DNA of 64,000 nucleotides, taken from positions 2,650,001 to 2,714,000 of the forward strand of contig NZ_CP162137.1 of the NCBI RefSeq assembly GCF_040833995.1. Direction: 5' to 3'. This document shows, one piece after another, positions 9,312-18,240 of this stretch (positions are counted from its first letter, which is position 1; each line of letters opens with the position of its first letter). The position numbers were made by a program, and so were the translations under genes. Source of the stretch: Leptospira sp. WS58.C1 (GTDB lineage: Bacteria > Spirochaetota > Leptospiria > Leptospirales > Leptospiraceae). The notes beneath the pieces are model-generated. The model was not told where the DNA came from and ran no database searches. It saw only the letters and a list, made by a program, of their open reading frames with translations.

Positions 9312-9560
9312 TTAGGACTTTTTCTGTCCCCATCTTTTATCCAAATGTTCCTTGCATGCGGGAGATAGTTTATCCGAATTTTCCATCAAACAGTCTCTAA
9401 TCCTTCCCTGACCTTTCGGGATATCATTGCAGTATTTTTGCCTATCTTCAAAACAAGGACTTCCCGGCCCTCCCATTCTAGGTTTGTTAGAACCCCCTCT
9501 TTGTGCGTAAACCGAAACACCCAACAACATCATAAAAAACGGAAGAATCGACCAGTTCAT
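9312..9560 (-). CDS. Small secreted cysteine-rich repeat protein
   Basis: About 82 residues: a signal peptide (NWSILPFFMMLLGVSVYAQ), a glycine-rich linker, then one motif C-x-ED-x-x-x-YC...GxGRIRDCL...LSPACKEHL with four cysteines. This matches the GLG1-type 'cysteine rich repeat' family. The domain usually binds in secreted or Golgi proteins in eukaryotes; the bacterial role is unknown. I favour ATG at 9560 over a GTG at 9575 because AGGT lies six bases before the ATG. The gene stands alone, 110 bases from the GH18 gene on the same strand. Confidence 0.7.
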   Translation of the reverse strand: MNWSILPFFMMLLGVSVYAQRGGSNKPRMGGPGSPCFEDRQKYCNDIPKGQGRIRDCLMENSDKLSPACKEHLDKRWGQKKS

Positions 9561-9740
9561 AAATCTACCTGCCACCCTATCGAAGAAAGATACCCGAATA
9601 CGGTTTTGTCAATGATTCGAATCCTTTCAAAAGTATTAATAATCGTTGATATTTCTCAGATACTATATTCCTAAAATATGAAGACGATCTGGAATAACAA
9701 AGTCGATTCATTATAATCTTACTATTTCCGAGGTAATAAT

Positions 9741-10565
9741 ATGAAAACCGTAAAGGGAAAGAGAATATTAATCACCGGGGCCGCAATGGGAATGGGAAAA
9801 ATTTATGCGGAACTTTCCGTTCAAGAAAACGCATCAGCCTTAGTACTTTGGGATGTAAATTCGAAAGTACTACTGAACACAGCGAAACAACTGAGATCGG
9901 ATACTACGAAAATTTTTACGGACACAGTAGATGTTTCCGACCTTGAAAAGGTTAGAAAGGCCGTCTCCCGGATCGAAGCACAATTGGGAGGGATCGATAT
10001 ACTCATAAACAACGCAGGAATCGTAAAAGGAAAATATTTTTGGGAACACGACCCTAAATCGGACATCGAAACAACGATGGCAATTAACACCTTAGGTCCG
10101 ATGTATTCTACTAGATTCCTACTTCCTAAAATGTTATCCGAAAGAACGGGAGAGTTTAGGATCGTAAACATATCCTCGGCGGCAGGATTGATCTCCAATC
10201 CCAAAATGAGCGTTTATTGCGCCTCAAAATGGGCGGAGACAGGATGGAGCGATTCCTTACGATTGGAATTGCTCCAAGCCGGTTACGGACATATAAAGGT
10301 CACTACAGTAAACCCGGCTTATATTTCCACCGGAATGTTCGAAGGTGTAAAAGGAATGTTGTTCACTCCGATTCTGACTCCCGAATATGTGACTTCGAAA
10401 GTTTGGAATGCGATGAAAAAAGGAAAACCTAGATTACTTTTACCTTGGACAATTTATCTTTCCAATGCATTAAGGGGGATACTTCCTATATCCGTTTTCG
10501 ATTGGATCGCGGATAAAATTTTCGGAGTTTATAAAACTATGGAAGGTTTTAAGGGAAGATCGTAA
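9741..10565 (+). CDS. Short-chain dehydrogenase/reductase (SDR)
   Basis: A 274-residue NAD(P)-dependent oxidoreductase. The dinucleotide site TGAAMGMG (about residues 12-19) matches TGxxxGxG, NNAG (about 90-93) stabilises the sheet, and the catalytic set is Ser in NISSAAG with YCASK (Tyr-x-x-x-Lys, about 159-163). Length is typical for classical SDRs that act on alcohols, ketones or lipids; no substrate can be assigned. The start is preceded by GAGGTAAT. An AraC-type regulator gene follows after 21 bases, so they are likely co-transcribed. Confidence 0.87.
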   Translation: MKTVKGKRILITGAAMGMGKIYAELSVQENASALVLWDVNSKVLLNTAKQLRSDTTKIFTDTVDVSDLEKVRKAVSRIEAQLGGIDILINNAGIVKGKYFWEHDPKSDIETTMAINTLGPMYSTRFLLPKMLSERTGEFRIVNISSAAGLISNPKMSVYCASKWAETGWSDSLRLELLQAGYGHIKVTTVNPAYISTGMFEGVKGMLFTPILTPEYVTSKVWNAMKKGKPRLLLPWTIYLSNALRGILPISVFDWIADKIFGVYKTMEGFKGRS

Positions 10566-10586
10566 ATTGGATGGATCGGGGATTAT

Positions 10587-11345
10587 ATGAGAAACGATTT
10601 TAACCCTCTGCAACTAAACTTAGGGATACATTATTCCGAAATCGCTCCAAGTCCCGAACTTCTATCTCATATTGCTTATTATTGGGAATTCAGTTCAGGA
10701 TCATCCGGTCCAAGCTCCTACCAAGTTGTCCCGGACGCATGTGTGGATCTCATCCTAAACATAAATCGGAAAGATCCTATTTTAATCTCACTATCTCCTA
10801 CCTCCTTGGAAAGTTTTCCGATACAACCGGGTGACCGTTGGTTCGGAATTCGGTTTTTACCTTCCGGGATCCGTCGATTTTTTAAGATCGATCTTGGAGA
10901 AATAAAAGCTCAAACTTCTCCCTTTTTTGAAATTTTCCCGAAAGAAGCGAAAGAGTTGGAAGAAAAATTAGCGATTTCTAATTCTTTTTTCAATCGTATT
11001 AAGACATGTGATCTTTATTTTTCCGAACTTCTAAAGAAGAAGTTCCTGGAATCGGACCCAAGAATACGGACATCCTTGCAACAAATGTATTCGGATTTCC
11101 AAAAGCCCACGGAAAAATTAGGATTTCAAATTTCGTCCAGACATCTCAGAAGATTGTTTTCGGAAAATATAGGTCTCTCTCCCAAAGAATTCGCAAAAAT
11201 ACTCAGATTCCAAACGGTACTCCGTCAATGGAAAGAAAACGGTTCTTTAGAGATAGTAGACGGTTTCTACGACCAATCTCATTTTATCAAGGACTGGAAA
11301 AAATTCACGGGACTTACCCCTTCTTCTCTCCGAAAATTCCGATGA
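10587..11345 (+). CDS. AraC-type helix-turn-helix regulator
   Basis: A 252-residue soluble regulator. The N-terminal half (YYWEFSSG, VPDACVDLILN, GDRWFGIRFLPSG) is the ligand-sensing part seen in a group of small AraC proteins, and the C-terminal half is the DNA-binding domain: LGFQISSRHLRRLFSENIG, LSPKEFAKILRFQ and FYDQSHFIKDWKKFTGLTPS. It lacks membrane segments, unlike the AraC gene at 5033. It follows the SDR gene by 21 bases and precedes a VOC-family gene by 68 bases, so it may control these neighbours (inference from position). Confidence 0.83.
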   Translation: MRNDFNPLQLNLGIHYSEIAPSPELLSHIAYYWEFSSGSSGPSSYQVVPDACVDLILNINRKDPILISLSPTSLESFPIQPGDRWFGIRFLPSGIRRFFKIDLGEIKAQTSPFFEIFPKEAKELEEKLAISNSFFNRIKTCDLYFSELLKKKFLESDPRIRTSLQQMYSDFQKPTEKLGFQISSRHLRRLFSENIGLSPKEFAKILRFQTVLRQWKENGSLEIVDGFYDQSHFIKDWKKFTGLTPSSLRKFR

Positions 11346-11413
11346 ACTTTGTCCGATTTTTACAATCCGGATCCCCAGTTTCGGGTTAAATTTCAATACA
11401 CAAGGAGAAACTT

Positions 11414-11797
11414 ATGAAATTAAATCCAGGAATCGTCACGAGTAAACTGAAGGAAACGAAGGAATTTTACGTAAACAAACTAGGATTTCGGATCGTTTTC
11501 GAGAATGACTGGTACATTCTTCTTTCGACACCGAACGGAAAACACGAAATTTCCTTTTTAATTCCGGACCTTCCAAGCCAACATCCCGCTTTCCAAAAAG
11601 AATATTCAGGATTTGGCATGTATATCACTATAGAAACCGAGGATGTGGATTCGCTTTATTCGGAATTTAAGAAGAAGGATCTAAATATTCTTTTGGATCT
11701 AAAGGAAGAGGAATGGGGAGACAGACATTTTGCAATCTCGGATCCGAACGGGATCGGAATAGATTTCGTAAAATATACCGCTCCTGTGAATGTTTAA
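11414..11797 (+). CDS. VOC/glyoxalase-bleomycin resistance family protein
   Basis: A 127-residue single-unit vicinal oxygen chelate protein. The two beta-alpha-beta-beta-beta modules are visible: LNPGIVTSKLKETKEFYVNKLGF then YILLSTPNGKHEISF, and later GFGMYITIETEDVDSLYSEF then DRHFAISDPNGIGIDFVKY. Such proteins bind metals or sequester small toxic compounds, or isomerise and cleave them; this one cannot be assigned more exactly. A strong AAGGAG lies seven bases before the ATG. The last four bases overlap the convergent gene at 11794. Confidence 0.85.
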   Translation: MKLNPGIVTSKLKETKEFYVNKLGFRIVFENDWYILLSTPNGKHEISFLIPDLPSQHPAFQKEYSGFGMYITIETEDVDSLYSEFKKKDLNILLDLKEEEWGDRHFAISDPNGIGIDFVKYTAPVNV

Positions 11798-12168
11798 ATC
11801 GACATTCCGTTTTTTTTGAGTATGTCTAAAGCGGTCTGTCTTAAGATCGGATGGACCACAAAATCTTCCGGATCCGGAGCCTTTCTTTCGGGTTCGGGAT
11901 TTTTGAACTTATCCGGTCCGATCCATTGCGAGAGGGCCCATAACATCCTTTGGAAAATTTCGTCTATCCTTCTCTGATAACCCGCTTTTTTATAATAACC
12001 GTACGCAAGGATAGGCATTTTTTTTTCGAACATGAAATGGTCTCCTAAACGAATGAGCCCGTCCTTGTATTCCGTTTTCAGAAAACATTCCCTGGCCTTC
12101 CGGATATCACCTTCGTTGAAGGCCTGATTTCCCTGACGGATCAGTTCCATTCTTTCTTTAGGATCCAT
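11794..12168 (-). CDS. Small helical protein, possibly TPR-like, unknown
   Basis: A 124-residue soluble protein without signal peptide. The first 60 residues (LIRQGNQAFNEGDIRKARECFLKTEYKDGLIRLGDHFMFEKKMPILAYGYYKKAG) have the helix-turn-helix rhythm and A/Y/F spacing of tetratricopeptide-like repeats. The C-terminal part is charged and proline-containing. No named family is recognised; role would be protein-protein contact at most. It is divergent from the peroxiredoxin gene at 12291 and overlaps the VOC gene end by four bases. Confidence 0.65.
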   Translation of the reverse strand: MDPKERMELIRQGNQAFNEGDIRKARECFLKTEYKDGLIRLGDHFMFEKKMPILAYGYYKKAGYQRRIDEIFQRMLWALSQWIGPDKFKNPEPERKAPDPEDFVVHPILRQTALDILKKNGMSI

Positions 12169-12290
12169 ACTTTTACTATCGACAGAATTTCGGTTTTCGC
12201 AAGGCTTTTTACCTTCTTCTCCCCTTCTGAAAACGGAAACAAAACAAAAAATCTTGTATAGTAGCCGAGTTCCCCATCATTTGTCTTTGT

Positions 12291-12770
12291 ATGAGTACTT
12301 TAAAAGCGGGGTCCAAAGCCCCTAGTTTTACGACCCTGAACCAAAACGGGGAAAAGGTCTCTCTCAAGGATCTATCCGGAAAAAAGGGTCTGGTTTTATA
12401 TTTTTATCCTAAGGACCAAACCCCGGGATGTACCACCGAGGCCTGCGATTTTAGGGATAATTTCGCGAGACTGAAGAAGGAGGGATTTAATGTAGTCGGA
12501 GTCTCCAAGGATTCAGTTAAGTCTCACCAGAAATTTATCGAAAAACAAGAACTCAATTTTACTCTTCTCTCCGATGAGGACGGAAGTATCTGCGAGGCTT
12601 ACGGGGTCTGGCAGTTGAAAAAGTTTATGGGTAGGGAGTTTATGGGAATTCTCAGAACCACCTTCCTGATCGGAACGGATCTGAAAATTTTGAAAGTGTA
12701 TCCGAAGGTAAGCGTGAAAGGTCACGTGGATGAGATCCTCGGAGATATTAAGGCGTTGGATAAAAAATGA
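12291..12770 (+). CDS. bcp: Thiol peroxidase, Bcp/PrxQ family
   Basis: A 159-residue peroxiredoxin that reduces H2O2 and organic hydroperoxides using thioredoxin. The active-site stretch [15 protein letters not shown] carries the peroxidatic Cys47 and the nearby Cys52 spaced as in the atypical two-cysteine Bcp/PrxQ type. The rest ([28 protein letters not shown]) is also typical, and length is normal. The stop codon overlaps the start of the aminopeptidase gene (ATGA), so the pair is translationally coupled, linking peroxide defence with peptide turnover. Confidence 0.92.
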   Translation: MSTLKAGSKAPSFTTLNQNGEKVSLKDLSGKKGLVLYFYPKDQTPGCTTEACDFRDNFARLKKEGFNVVGVSKDSVKSHQKFIEKQELNFTLLSDEDGSICEAYGVWQLKKFMGREFMGILRTTFLIGTDLKILKVYPKVSVKGHVDEILGDIKALDKK

Positions 12771-14260
12771 AAATAGAAAGATCAAAAATCAATTTTAGTA
12801 TAGGGAAGAACATTTCCAAAAATATCTATAAGGTAATTCCTGTCGTAAAAGATAATCTGCCTAAGGAACTGGAGACCAAATTTGCCGATCAGATCAGATC
12901 CGGGGTCTTCTCTGCGGAATCCGGACAGAGTTTTGTAGATGAATCGGACAGAATTATCTACCTAGGCTTGGGGAATTCCAACAAAGTTAACATTCGTTCC
13001 GTGGCTCAGATCTTCTTAAGTATAGGAGAAAAATTACGCAAATGGGAATCTGTGGGACTTGAGATCAAACTCACCAGATTTTTGACCAAAACTTTTTCCC
13101 CTTCTTCTTTAGTGTATCAGATCGCAAACTCGATCGACCTAGGTGCATTTCCCATCAATGTCTTGTCAAAGGACTTTAAGGAAAAAAAAGTTAAATTCGG
13201 AAATGTAAGTTTCGTATTAGAAGATCCTAATGCGGAAAAATCGGCGAAGGCCGGTTTGGATAAATCCAGAGCAGTCAGTAAATATGTGAACGGCGCCAGA
13301 TATATCGCTCACCTTCCTGCAAATCATTTCACTCCGGAAGAATTTGTTTCTCGTTCCAAGGAAATTGCGAAAGAAGCAGGCTTAAAGATCACAGTGATGG
13401 ATGAACCCCAACTTAAAAAGGAAAAGATGGGCGGAATTCTGGCAGTTTCTCAAGGTTCCGATAAAAAGCCTAAGATGATCGTTTTGGAATATCATCCCCC
13501 TAAAGCAAAATCCAAAAAGAAATTAGCTTTGATCGGAAAAGGTCTTACATTCGATTCCGGCGGGATCAGCATCAAACCTGCACAAGACATGCATGAAATG
13601 AAATATGATATGTGCGGCGCGGCAGCGGTGATCCATGCGATCGGTGCGATCGCAGAATTAGGTATTTCCGTTCCGGTGATTGCAGCAATCGGAATTGCGG
13701 AGAATATGCCGGATGCCGCCGCTTTAAAACCCGGAGACGTTTACACAGCTCATAACGGACTCACAGTAGAAGTCCAAAACACCGACGCAGAAGGCCGTCT
13801 TGTCCTAGGAGATGTCCTTTCTTACGTCGGAAAAAAATACAAACCGGACTATATGGTGGATCTGGCAACTTTGACCGGAGCGATCATCATTTCCTTAGGT
13901 CATGAAGCTGCGGGAGTGATGAGTAATTCCGATAAATTGCGCGGTCTTTTGGATGAGGCTTCCGCTTCTTCCGATGAAAGAATCTGGAATCTCCCTTTAT
14001 GGGAAGAATACGGTGAAGATCTAAAGAGCGATATAGCGGATTTACGTAATATTGCAGGACGACCGGGAGGAAGTCTTTCTGCGGCAAAATACCTAGAACG
14101 TTTTGTGGACTCGGGAATCGACTGGGCTCATATCGATATCGCAGGAACCGCCTGGAGAAAGAAGTCTTCCGGAACCCAGATTGGGAACGGACCGAGCGGA
14201 TATGGCGTTAGATTACTTGTAGATTTGGCCGAAAAATTAGAAAAAAACCGGGGAGTTTAA
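12767..14260 (+). CDS. pepA: Leucyl aminopeptidase, M17 family
   Basis: A 497-residue two-metal cytosolic exopeptidase that removes N-terminal residues from peptides. The C-terminal catalytic domain is intact: [16 protein letters not shown] with its metal-binding Lys and Asp, the signature [12 protein letters not shown] (Asp340, Glu342, Arg344) and DLATLTGA. The N-terminal 160 residues form the variable macro-like domain. Length matches the family. It starts within the last bases of the peroxiredoxin gene. A 7-bp GC-rich hairpin spans the stop codon. Confidence 0.95.
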   Translation: MKIERSKINFSIGKNISKNIYKVIPVVKDNLPKELETKFADQIRSGVFSAESGQSFVDESDRIIYLGLGNSNKVNIRSVAQIFLSIGEKLRKWESVGLEIKLTRFLTKTFSPSSLVYQIANSIDLGAFPINVLSKDFKEKKVKFGNVSFVLEDPNAEKSAKAGLDKSRAVSKYVNGARYIAHLPANHFTPEEFVSRSKEIAKEAGLKITVMDEPQLKKEKMGGILAVSQGSDKKPKMIVLEYHPPKAKSKKKLALIGKGLTFDSGGISIKPAQDMHEMKYDMCGAAAVIHAIGAIAELGISVPVIAAIGIAENMPDAAALKPGDVYTAHNGLTVEVQNTDAEGRLVLGDVLSYVGKKYKPDYMVDLATLTGAIIISLGHEAAGVMSNSDKLRGLLDEASASSDERIWNLPLWEEYGEDLKSDIADLRNIAGRPGGSLSAAKYLERFVDSGIDWAHIDIAGTAWRKKSSGTQIGNGPSGYGVRLLVDLAEKLEKNRGV

Positions 14261-14334
14261 TCCCCGGCAATCTTCGATCCACACCATAGGAAGATTGATC
14301 GGTGTTTACCGTTTCTGGGGTTATCAATCTTCCT
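14248..14334. terminator. Stem-loops between convergent pepA and metalloprotease
   Basis: Two inverted repeats lie here. CCGGGGA...TCCCCGG (14248-14267) spans the pepA stop codon. AGGAAGATTGAT...ATCAATCTTCCT (12-bp arms, 14288-14299 and 14323-14334) spans the gap to the end of the convergent gene. Neither has a clear T-run, so they may be factor-assisted terminators or RNA 3'-end stabilisers working for both strands. Confidence 0.5.
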
Positions 14335-15055
14335 CTTCCATATTTATATTTCCGAATACCGCGAACGAAGGAACGGTATACTGTTTTAAGTAAGTAAAGT
14401 CCGATTGTTTCGTATAAAGATTGGATTCGTCTACGGAACCGGGCGGCAAAGAAGTATTATACAGCGCCTGGGCGGCATGCATCTCCGTTCTACTAGGTTC
14501 GAACACAGTTCCAGTCAACATCGGGAACATCAGATCCTTAGGATCCTGAGAATGTTGTAATCCAAGGCAATGCCCAACTTCATGGGCAACGGTGGCGATT
14601 ATATATTCTTTTGCGTCGATGGTGCTTCCTTCCATCCGCATCGCATCCGCAGTCGCTTTGATCCTGTCTTTAAAAATAAAAATAACACTATTTTCTATAC
14701 TGGTAGTTGCGCTGATCGAACAAGCCGCAAGATAGAAAGGATTGGAAGAGAACAGCTGGCAATCTTTTGCGTTTTTCGGGGAGATCCCTTCCACATTACA
14801 TTTTCCTGATTCTGTAAATGCGATCGTGTTTCTCATTCTATCCACCCTGGTTTTAGCAGGATAAACATCAATACCAAGGCCCCATTTTTGAGCCGCCGCT
14901 TTTGTGAGTTGTAGTCCGCCTTTCATTTCCTCTCCGTATGCTATCCAGAGAAGTTGTTTTTCCTCCCAAGTAAGATCACTGGAAGGATTCCCCATTTGAG
15001 TACATTGTGTAAATGTAATAAGGCATAGTACGGACAGAGCTAAAGATACCCTCAT
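14324..15055 (-). CDS. Matrixin-like zinc metalloprotease lipoprotein
   Basis: A 243-residue exported protein. The N-terminus MRVSLALSVLCLITFTQC ends in a spirochaetal lipobox (lipidated Cys18). The zinc site HEVGHCLGLQH (His158, Glu159, His162, His168) matches HExxHxxGxxH of metzincins, and MFPMLTG downstream supplies the Met-turn. The substrate may be host matrix or its own surface proteins; I cannot say. It is shorter than typical matrix metalloproteases and has no haemopexin domain. The gene is alone, with about 700 non-coding bases upstream. Confidence 0.82.
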   Translation of the reverse strand: MRVSLALSVLCLITFTQCTQMGNPSSDLTWEEKQLLWIAYGEEMKGGLQLTKAAAQKWGLGIDVYPAKTRVDRMRNTIAFTESGKCNVEGISPKNAKDCQLFSSNPFYLAACSISATTSIENSVIFIFKDRIKATADAMRMEGSTIDAKEYIIATVAHEVGHCLGLQHSQDPKDLMFPMLTGTVFEPSRTEMHAAQALYNTSLPPGSVDESNLYTKQSDFTYLKQYTVPSFAVFGNINMEEED

Positions 15056-15207
15056 TATTTTTCCCCAGAAAATATCCGATCTCGGCGTTTTTGTTTTTAG
15101 AGATCGAATCCGATGAATAACGGATTTAGCTTTTTGTAATGTATCTTTAAATTTTCCCTATCGCGGGATCGATCATCGCGAAAGAGTTTTTACTTTTTTT
15201 TTATTTC

Positions 15208-15228
15208 GACTTGTTCGTTCAACAAGTC
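15208..15228. promoter_or_regulatory. 8-bp-arm palindrome, candidate operator
   Basis: GACTTGTT and AACAAGTC form perfect 8-base arms around a 5-base spacer. It lies about 150 bases upstream of the metalloprotease start. A T-run precedes it on the plus strand, but none follows it in either reading direction, so an operator is likelier than a terminator. Confidence 0.35.
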
Positions 15229-15737
15229 CCCGGTTCTAAAATATTATGACGAAGCAGTTACAAAAATTTGCATCAAAAATTTTATTTTTCCAAAATATAT
15301 TAAATAAATCGAATGTTATATTTATTTCCAGTTGAGAAACATTTTGAGAAGCGAACGCAAATACAAATACGCATTTCAGGTTAGTAAATTTATTTCCAAA
15401 CTTCTTCTAAATGTTCCTACCTATGTTTTTAAATTTTTTATACCGAAAGATTTATCCTTCTCTTGGAAATTTTTTTCCAAATTTATTGTAGTTGAGATGG
15501 TCTCGCAAGTAACTCGAATAAGACTCAGTAAGAGTAGAAAAAACTAGAGCGAAAGAATGAGTGTTAAGATTTAGGAAATAACTCCGCAAAAAAAATGTTC
15601 CCTTTGGCCCTCCTTCTTCTTTTCAATTTCTTAAGGGATACATTCTCCGTCGAAAACCCGATTTTTTTTTCCCGAACTCCTAAAACCGGATGGTTTTTTA
15701 CTTGGCCTGTAGTGCGCCGCAAAAAGACTGGCCATAG

Positions 15738-15754
15738 ATGGTGCAATGCACCAT
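15738..15754 (+). promoter_or_regulatory. 17-bp palindrome before transglycosylase gene
   Basis: ATGGTGCA-A-TGCACCAT is a perfect inverted repeat with one central base. It ends two bases before an extended AGGAGGCAAGGAG ribosome binding region (15757-15769) of the gene at 15772. A repressor site overlapping the 5' leader, or a hairpin controlling access to the ribosome binding site, would fit. Confidence 0.45.
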
Positions 15755-15771
15755 AAGAGGAGGCAAGGAGA

Positions 15772-16401
15772 ATGCTCCAGCCTAAAATCCGAAAAAGATA
15801 CATATTTATCGCCTCGTTACCCCTACTCTACCAATCCCTGGTCGCCCCAATCGCGGGTTCCTTAATCGGAAAGGGCGTTCCTGGTAGGAACTCCCTGCCA
15901 GAATCCGCTCAAATCAAAGAATACATCCGCTCCGAGAGACCGAGTCTTAGCGAATCAGAGCTGGAACTTCTCTCCTTAACCGTAGAAAAGGAAGCAGAAA
16001 GGATCCATGACAGTGCTTGCGGGGTTTATTGCCAAAAAGGAGAGAAGGCAGGGCTACTTCTCGGGATCATCAAAACAGAGTCCGAATTCTATCGAAAAGC
16101 CAAATCCAAGAAGAATGCTCGGGGACTTATGCAGATCATGCCGGGGACTGGATCCTGGATCGCCTCTTGGGAAGGCAAAAATATCAAGAAGCAGGACTTA
16201 TTCGAACCGGAGACAAATATACATCTCGGGGTCTCCTATCTGAACCATTTATTGGAGACCCATGAGGGAAATATCCGCCAAGCGCTTCTGGCTTATAACG
16301 CTGGACCGGCAGCGGTTAAAAAATGGGGAGGAGTTCCTGCCTACGCGGAGAGCGTATTTTCAGGCCAGGAAGAATATTTAGGAAGCAGGGAATCATTTTA
16401 A
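15772..16401 (+). CDS. Lytic transglycosylase, SLT domain
   Basis: A 209-residue exported protein with a hydrophobic N-terminus (about residues 10-27) and a C-terminal Slt70-type transglycosylase domain (about 90-200). Catalytic Glu103 lies in [14 protein letters not shown], and [23 protein letters not shown] and [17 protein letters not shown] are the family's conserved blocks. It cleaves the MurNAc-GlcNAc bond of peptidoglycan, making anhydro-muropeptides, at the envelope. An unusually strong AGGAGGCAAGGAG precedes the ATG. The gene overlaps the convergent ferredoxin-MBL gene by four bases. Confidence 0.9.
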   Translation: MLQPKIRKRYIFIASLPLLYQSLVAPIAGSLIGKGVPGRNSLPESAQIKEYIRSERPSLSESELELLSLTVEKEAERIHDSACGVYCQKGEKAGLLLGIIKTESEFYRKAKSKKNARGLMQIMPGTGSWIASWEGKNIKKQDLFEPETNIHLGVSYLNHLLETHEGNIRQALLAYNAGPAAVKKWGGVPAYAESVFSGQEEYLGSRESF

Positions 16402-17264
16402 CGTTTTTGCATCCATAGAACGCAGGACCTAAGCATCTCGCTCATACGTTTCCGATCCGTATGAGCGGGGTGCCCATGGCCTGGTAAAAGCCACTCAAAA
16501 TCATAATTTTCCAAGTCCTGCATGGACTTGGTTTGTTCTTCCCAAGAATACCAACAAACACCTCTAAACGCGATCAGCCTTTCTCTTTTTGGATCGAGTG
16601 CAAGATGATCCCCTGAAAATAAAAATTTACGTTTATATAATAGAGTAGAATGTCCTCTGGTATGCCCAGGCCCAGGTATCACTAATAGATCTTCGCCGAG
16701 AGAAAACGGGTCTCTTCCTTTGATCACGATCTCTGCATTCGGAACCGCGGATAGATCTCCTTCATGAATGATCCTTTGGGTCCAGAAGTCGGTATGGAAT
16801 TTTTCATGATCCGCTACATCGTCCCTATGTGTTAGAAAATGATATTTGATCCCGCCCAAGTTTTTTATTTTTTCGGAAAGTGATGGAATATATCTGGGAG
16901 AATCCACAAGTACGTTACCTTCTTCCCTTACGATTAAATAGGAGAAGGCCCCGAATGAATCCTTAGAATGGAAGCCGCAATGATAGACTTCGTCTTGGAT
17001 CTGTCTCGGGAAAGATGCCTTTGCTTCCGCGAGATCGATACGATCTTCCGTTCCGATGGAAGCGGTAGGACAAGCAACTAACGCTTGTAAGGCTTGGAAT
17101 TTTTCGGATTCCGTTCCAGGTTGTTTTTTAACGAATGAACCTGTTCGATCTTCTCCGAAAACATCGCCGGCCAAGATCCTGCAGGTCTCACAATCGATAC
17201 AACTGGAATCCACATAGATCTGTCCGGGAGAATTTTGGGCCTTTCTTTTTGCCAAAGTAGCCAT
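16398..17264 (-). CDS. Ferredoxin-metallo-beta-lactamase fusion protein
   Basis: A 288-residue two-domain protein. The N-terminal 70 residues resemble a small ferredoxin: CIDCETC (about 22-28) with a distal ACPT at about 64-67, four cysteines in all. The rest is a metallo-beta-lactamase fold with [19 protein letters not shown] and LLPGHGHP as metal-site motifs. The first motif, usually HxHxDH, is THRDDVADH, a variant known in some MBL subfamilies. A redox-coupled hydrolase or oxidoreductase is possible; the reaction is not known. It follows the solute-binding-protein gene by 18 bases on the same strand. Confidence 0.75.
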   Translation of the reverse strand: MATLAKRKAQNSPGQIYVDSSCIDCETCRILAGDVFGEDRTGSFVKKQPGTESEKFQALQALVACPTASIGTEDRIDLAEAKASFPRQIQDEVYHCGFHSKDSFGAFSYLIVREEGNVLVDSPRYIPSLSEKIKNLGGIKYHFLTHRDDVADHEKFHTDFWTQRIIHEGDLSAVPNAEIVIKGRDPFSLGEDLLVIPGPGHTRGHSTLLYKRKFLFSGDHLALDPKRERLIAFRGVCWYSWEEQTKSMQDLENYDFEWLLPGHGHPAHTDRKRMSEMLRSCVLWMQKR

Positions 17265-17282
17265 ACGGATTAGACTACTTTT

Positions 17283-18122
17283 TTATTTCACCCAGTTGCT
17301 ATTGTTAAAATACTTATCCTCTAAACTTTTTAATTCTCCAGTTCGTTTGAGTTCCGACAGAAAAAATTCGAAATTACGGAAGAAGTAAACATCACCCTTG
17401 GGAAGCAAAGCGCTCACATGATTTTCTTGAACCGGCTCGATGAGGGCCCTAAAATTGGATAAAATACTTCTTTGTTTGAGAAGAAGTCCCTTAATATAAA
17501 GAGAGTCTCCCACAAAACAATTTGCCTGCCCTTCTTTCACGGAATTCCATGCGCTATCCATGGAACCGTAAGTGAATATCCGAGAATTCGGAAAGACACT
17601 TAATAGATATTCATGACTGGCTGAAAACGCTCTGACAGAAAAACTAAGCCCGCTTACACTATCCAGGTCCTTTACACTTCTGAAATATACCGTTGAAATA
17701 ATGTTTCCTTCGGGAGGAGGAGGAAGTGCATTCTTATTCACCAAAGCACCGGGCGTAGAAATCAAATATGGAGAACTGAAACTCCCTTTTTTAGATCTTT
17801 CTAATGTAGAACTCAATCCGGAAAATGCGATATCAGCTTCTCCACTTTTGATGGCTTCCGCGTAATCCTCGAATTCAGGACGATTTGTGAATGTGTATTT
17901 TACTCCCAAAAAATCGGCGTATTTTTTGCCAAGCTCCGCATCGAATCCCGGAAAACCTTCTTTAGGATCGGAGATATAAAATGGATCGAAGTTACGATTT
18001 CCTGTGACTCGTAATTCTCCCCTTTTTCGGATCTCCTCCAAACGAGAGCCGGAGATAGCTTGTGGAAAAACGGGAGAAAGGATCAAAAACAAAAATAGGA
18101 TACCGGATATTCGAAACACCAC
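17283..18122 (-). CDS. Periplasmic solute-binding protein, family 3
   Basis: A 279-residue protein with signal peptide (FRISGILFLFLILSPVFPQA) and a two-lobe binding domain of the amino-acid type: LEEIRKRGELRVTGNRNFDPFYI, GFPGFDAELGKKYADFLG, and EAIKSGEADIAFSGLSSTLERSKKGSFSSPY. These blocks match SBP_bac_3 proteins. No ABC permease or ATPase gene is nearby, so it may feed a distant transporter or act as a sensor. A transglycosylase domain, as in MltF, is absent. It is upstream of the ferredoxin-MBL gene in a probable two-gene unit. Confidence 0.8.
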   Translation of the reverse strand: MVFRISGILFLFLILSPVFPQAISGSRLEEIRKRGELRVTGNRNFDPFYISDPKEGFPGFDAELGKKYADFLGVKYTFTNRPEFEDYAEAIKSGEADIAFSGLSSTLERSKKGSFSSPYLISTPGALVNKNALPPPPEGNIISTVYFRSVKDLDSVSGLSFSVRAFSASHEYLLSVFPNSRIFTYGSMDSAWNSVKEGQANCFVGDSLYIKGLLLKQRSILSNFRALIEPVQENHVSALLPKGDVYFFRNFEFFLSELKRTGELKSLEDKYFNNSNWVK

Positions 18123-18240
18123 ACTTTTATATTTTCTTAGCCCCTGTGGATCAAGGGAAAAAAAGGATCTATCATACTTGAGTCGATCTGAGAAAAGCGA
18201 TTTTTTGGAAGAACCAGGGAACGTTTTTCATGCTCCAGGG

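Larger units (their letters stand above)
15056..15771. other. 716-base intergenic region with two palindromes
   Basis: AT-rich and without a credible gene. It holds GACTTGTT-CGTTC-AACAAGTC (15208-15228), upstream of the minus-strand metalloprotease, and a 17-base palindrome (15738-15754) just before the plus-strand transglycosylase. It must contain divergent promoters for both neighbours. Two small open frames here lack start context and family-like composition. Confidence 0.6.

Noticed and set aside
15332..15547. 71-codon plus-strand open frame in the 716-base gap
   Set aside because: No ribosome binding site, low-complexity F/K/S-rich product and no family; probably chance in AT-rich DNA.
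15564..15803. 79-codon minus-strand open frame
   Set aside because: It overlaps the start and ribosome site of the transglycosylase gene and has no family-like features.
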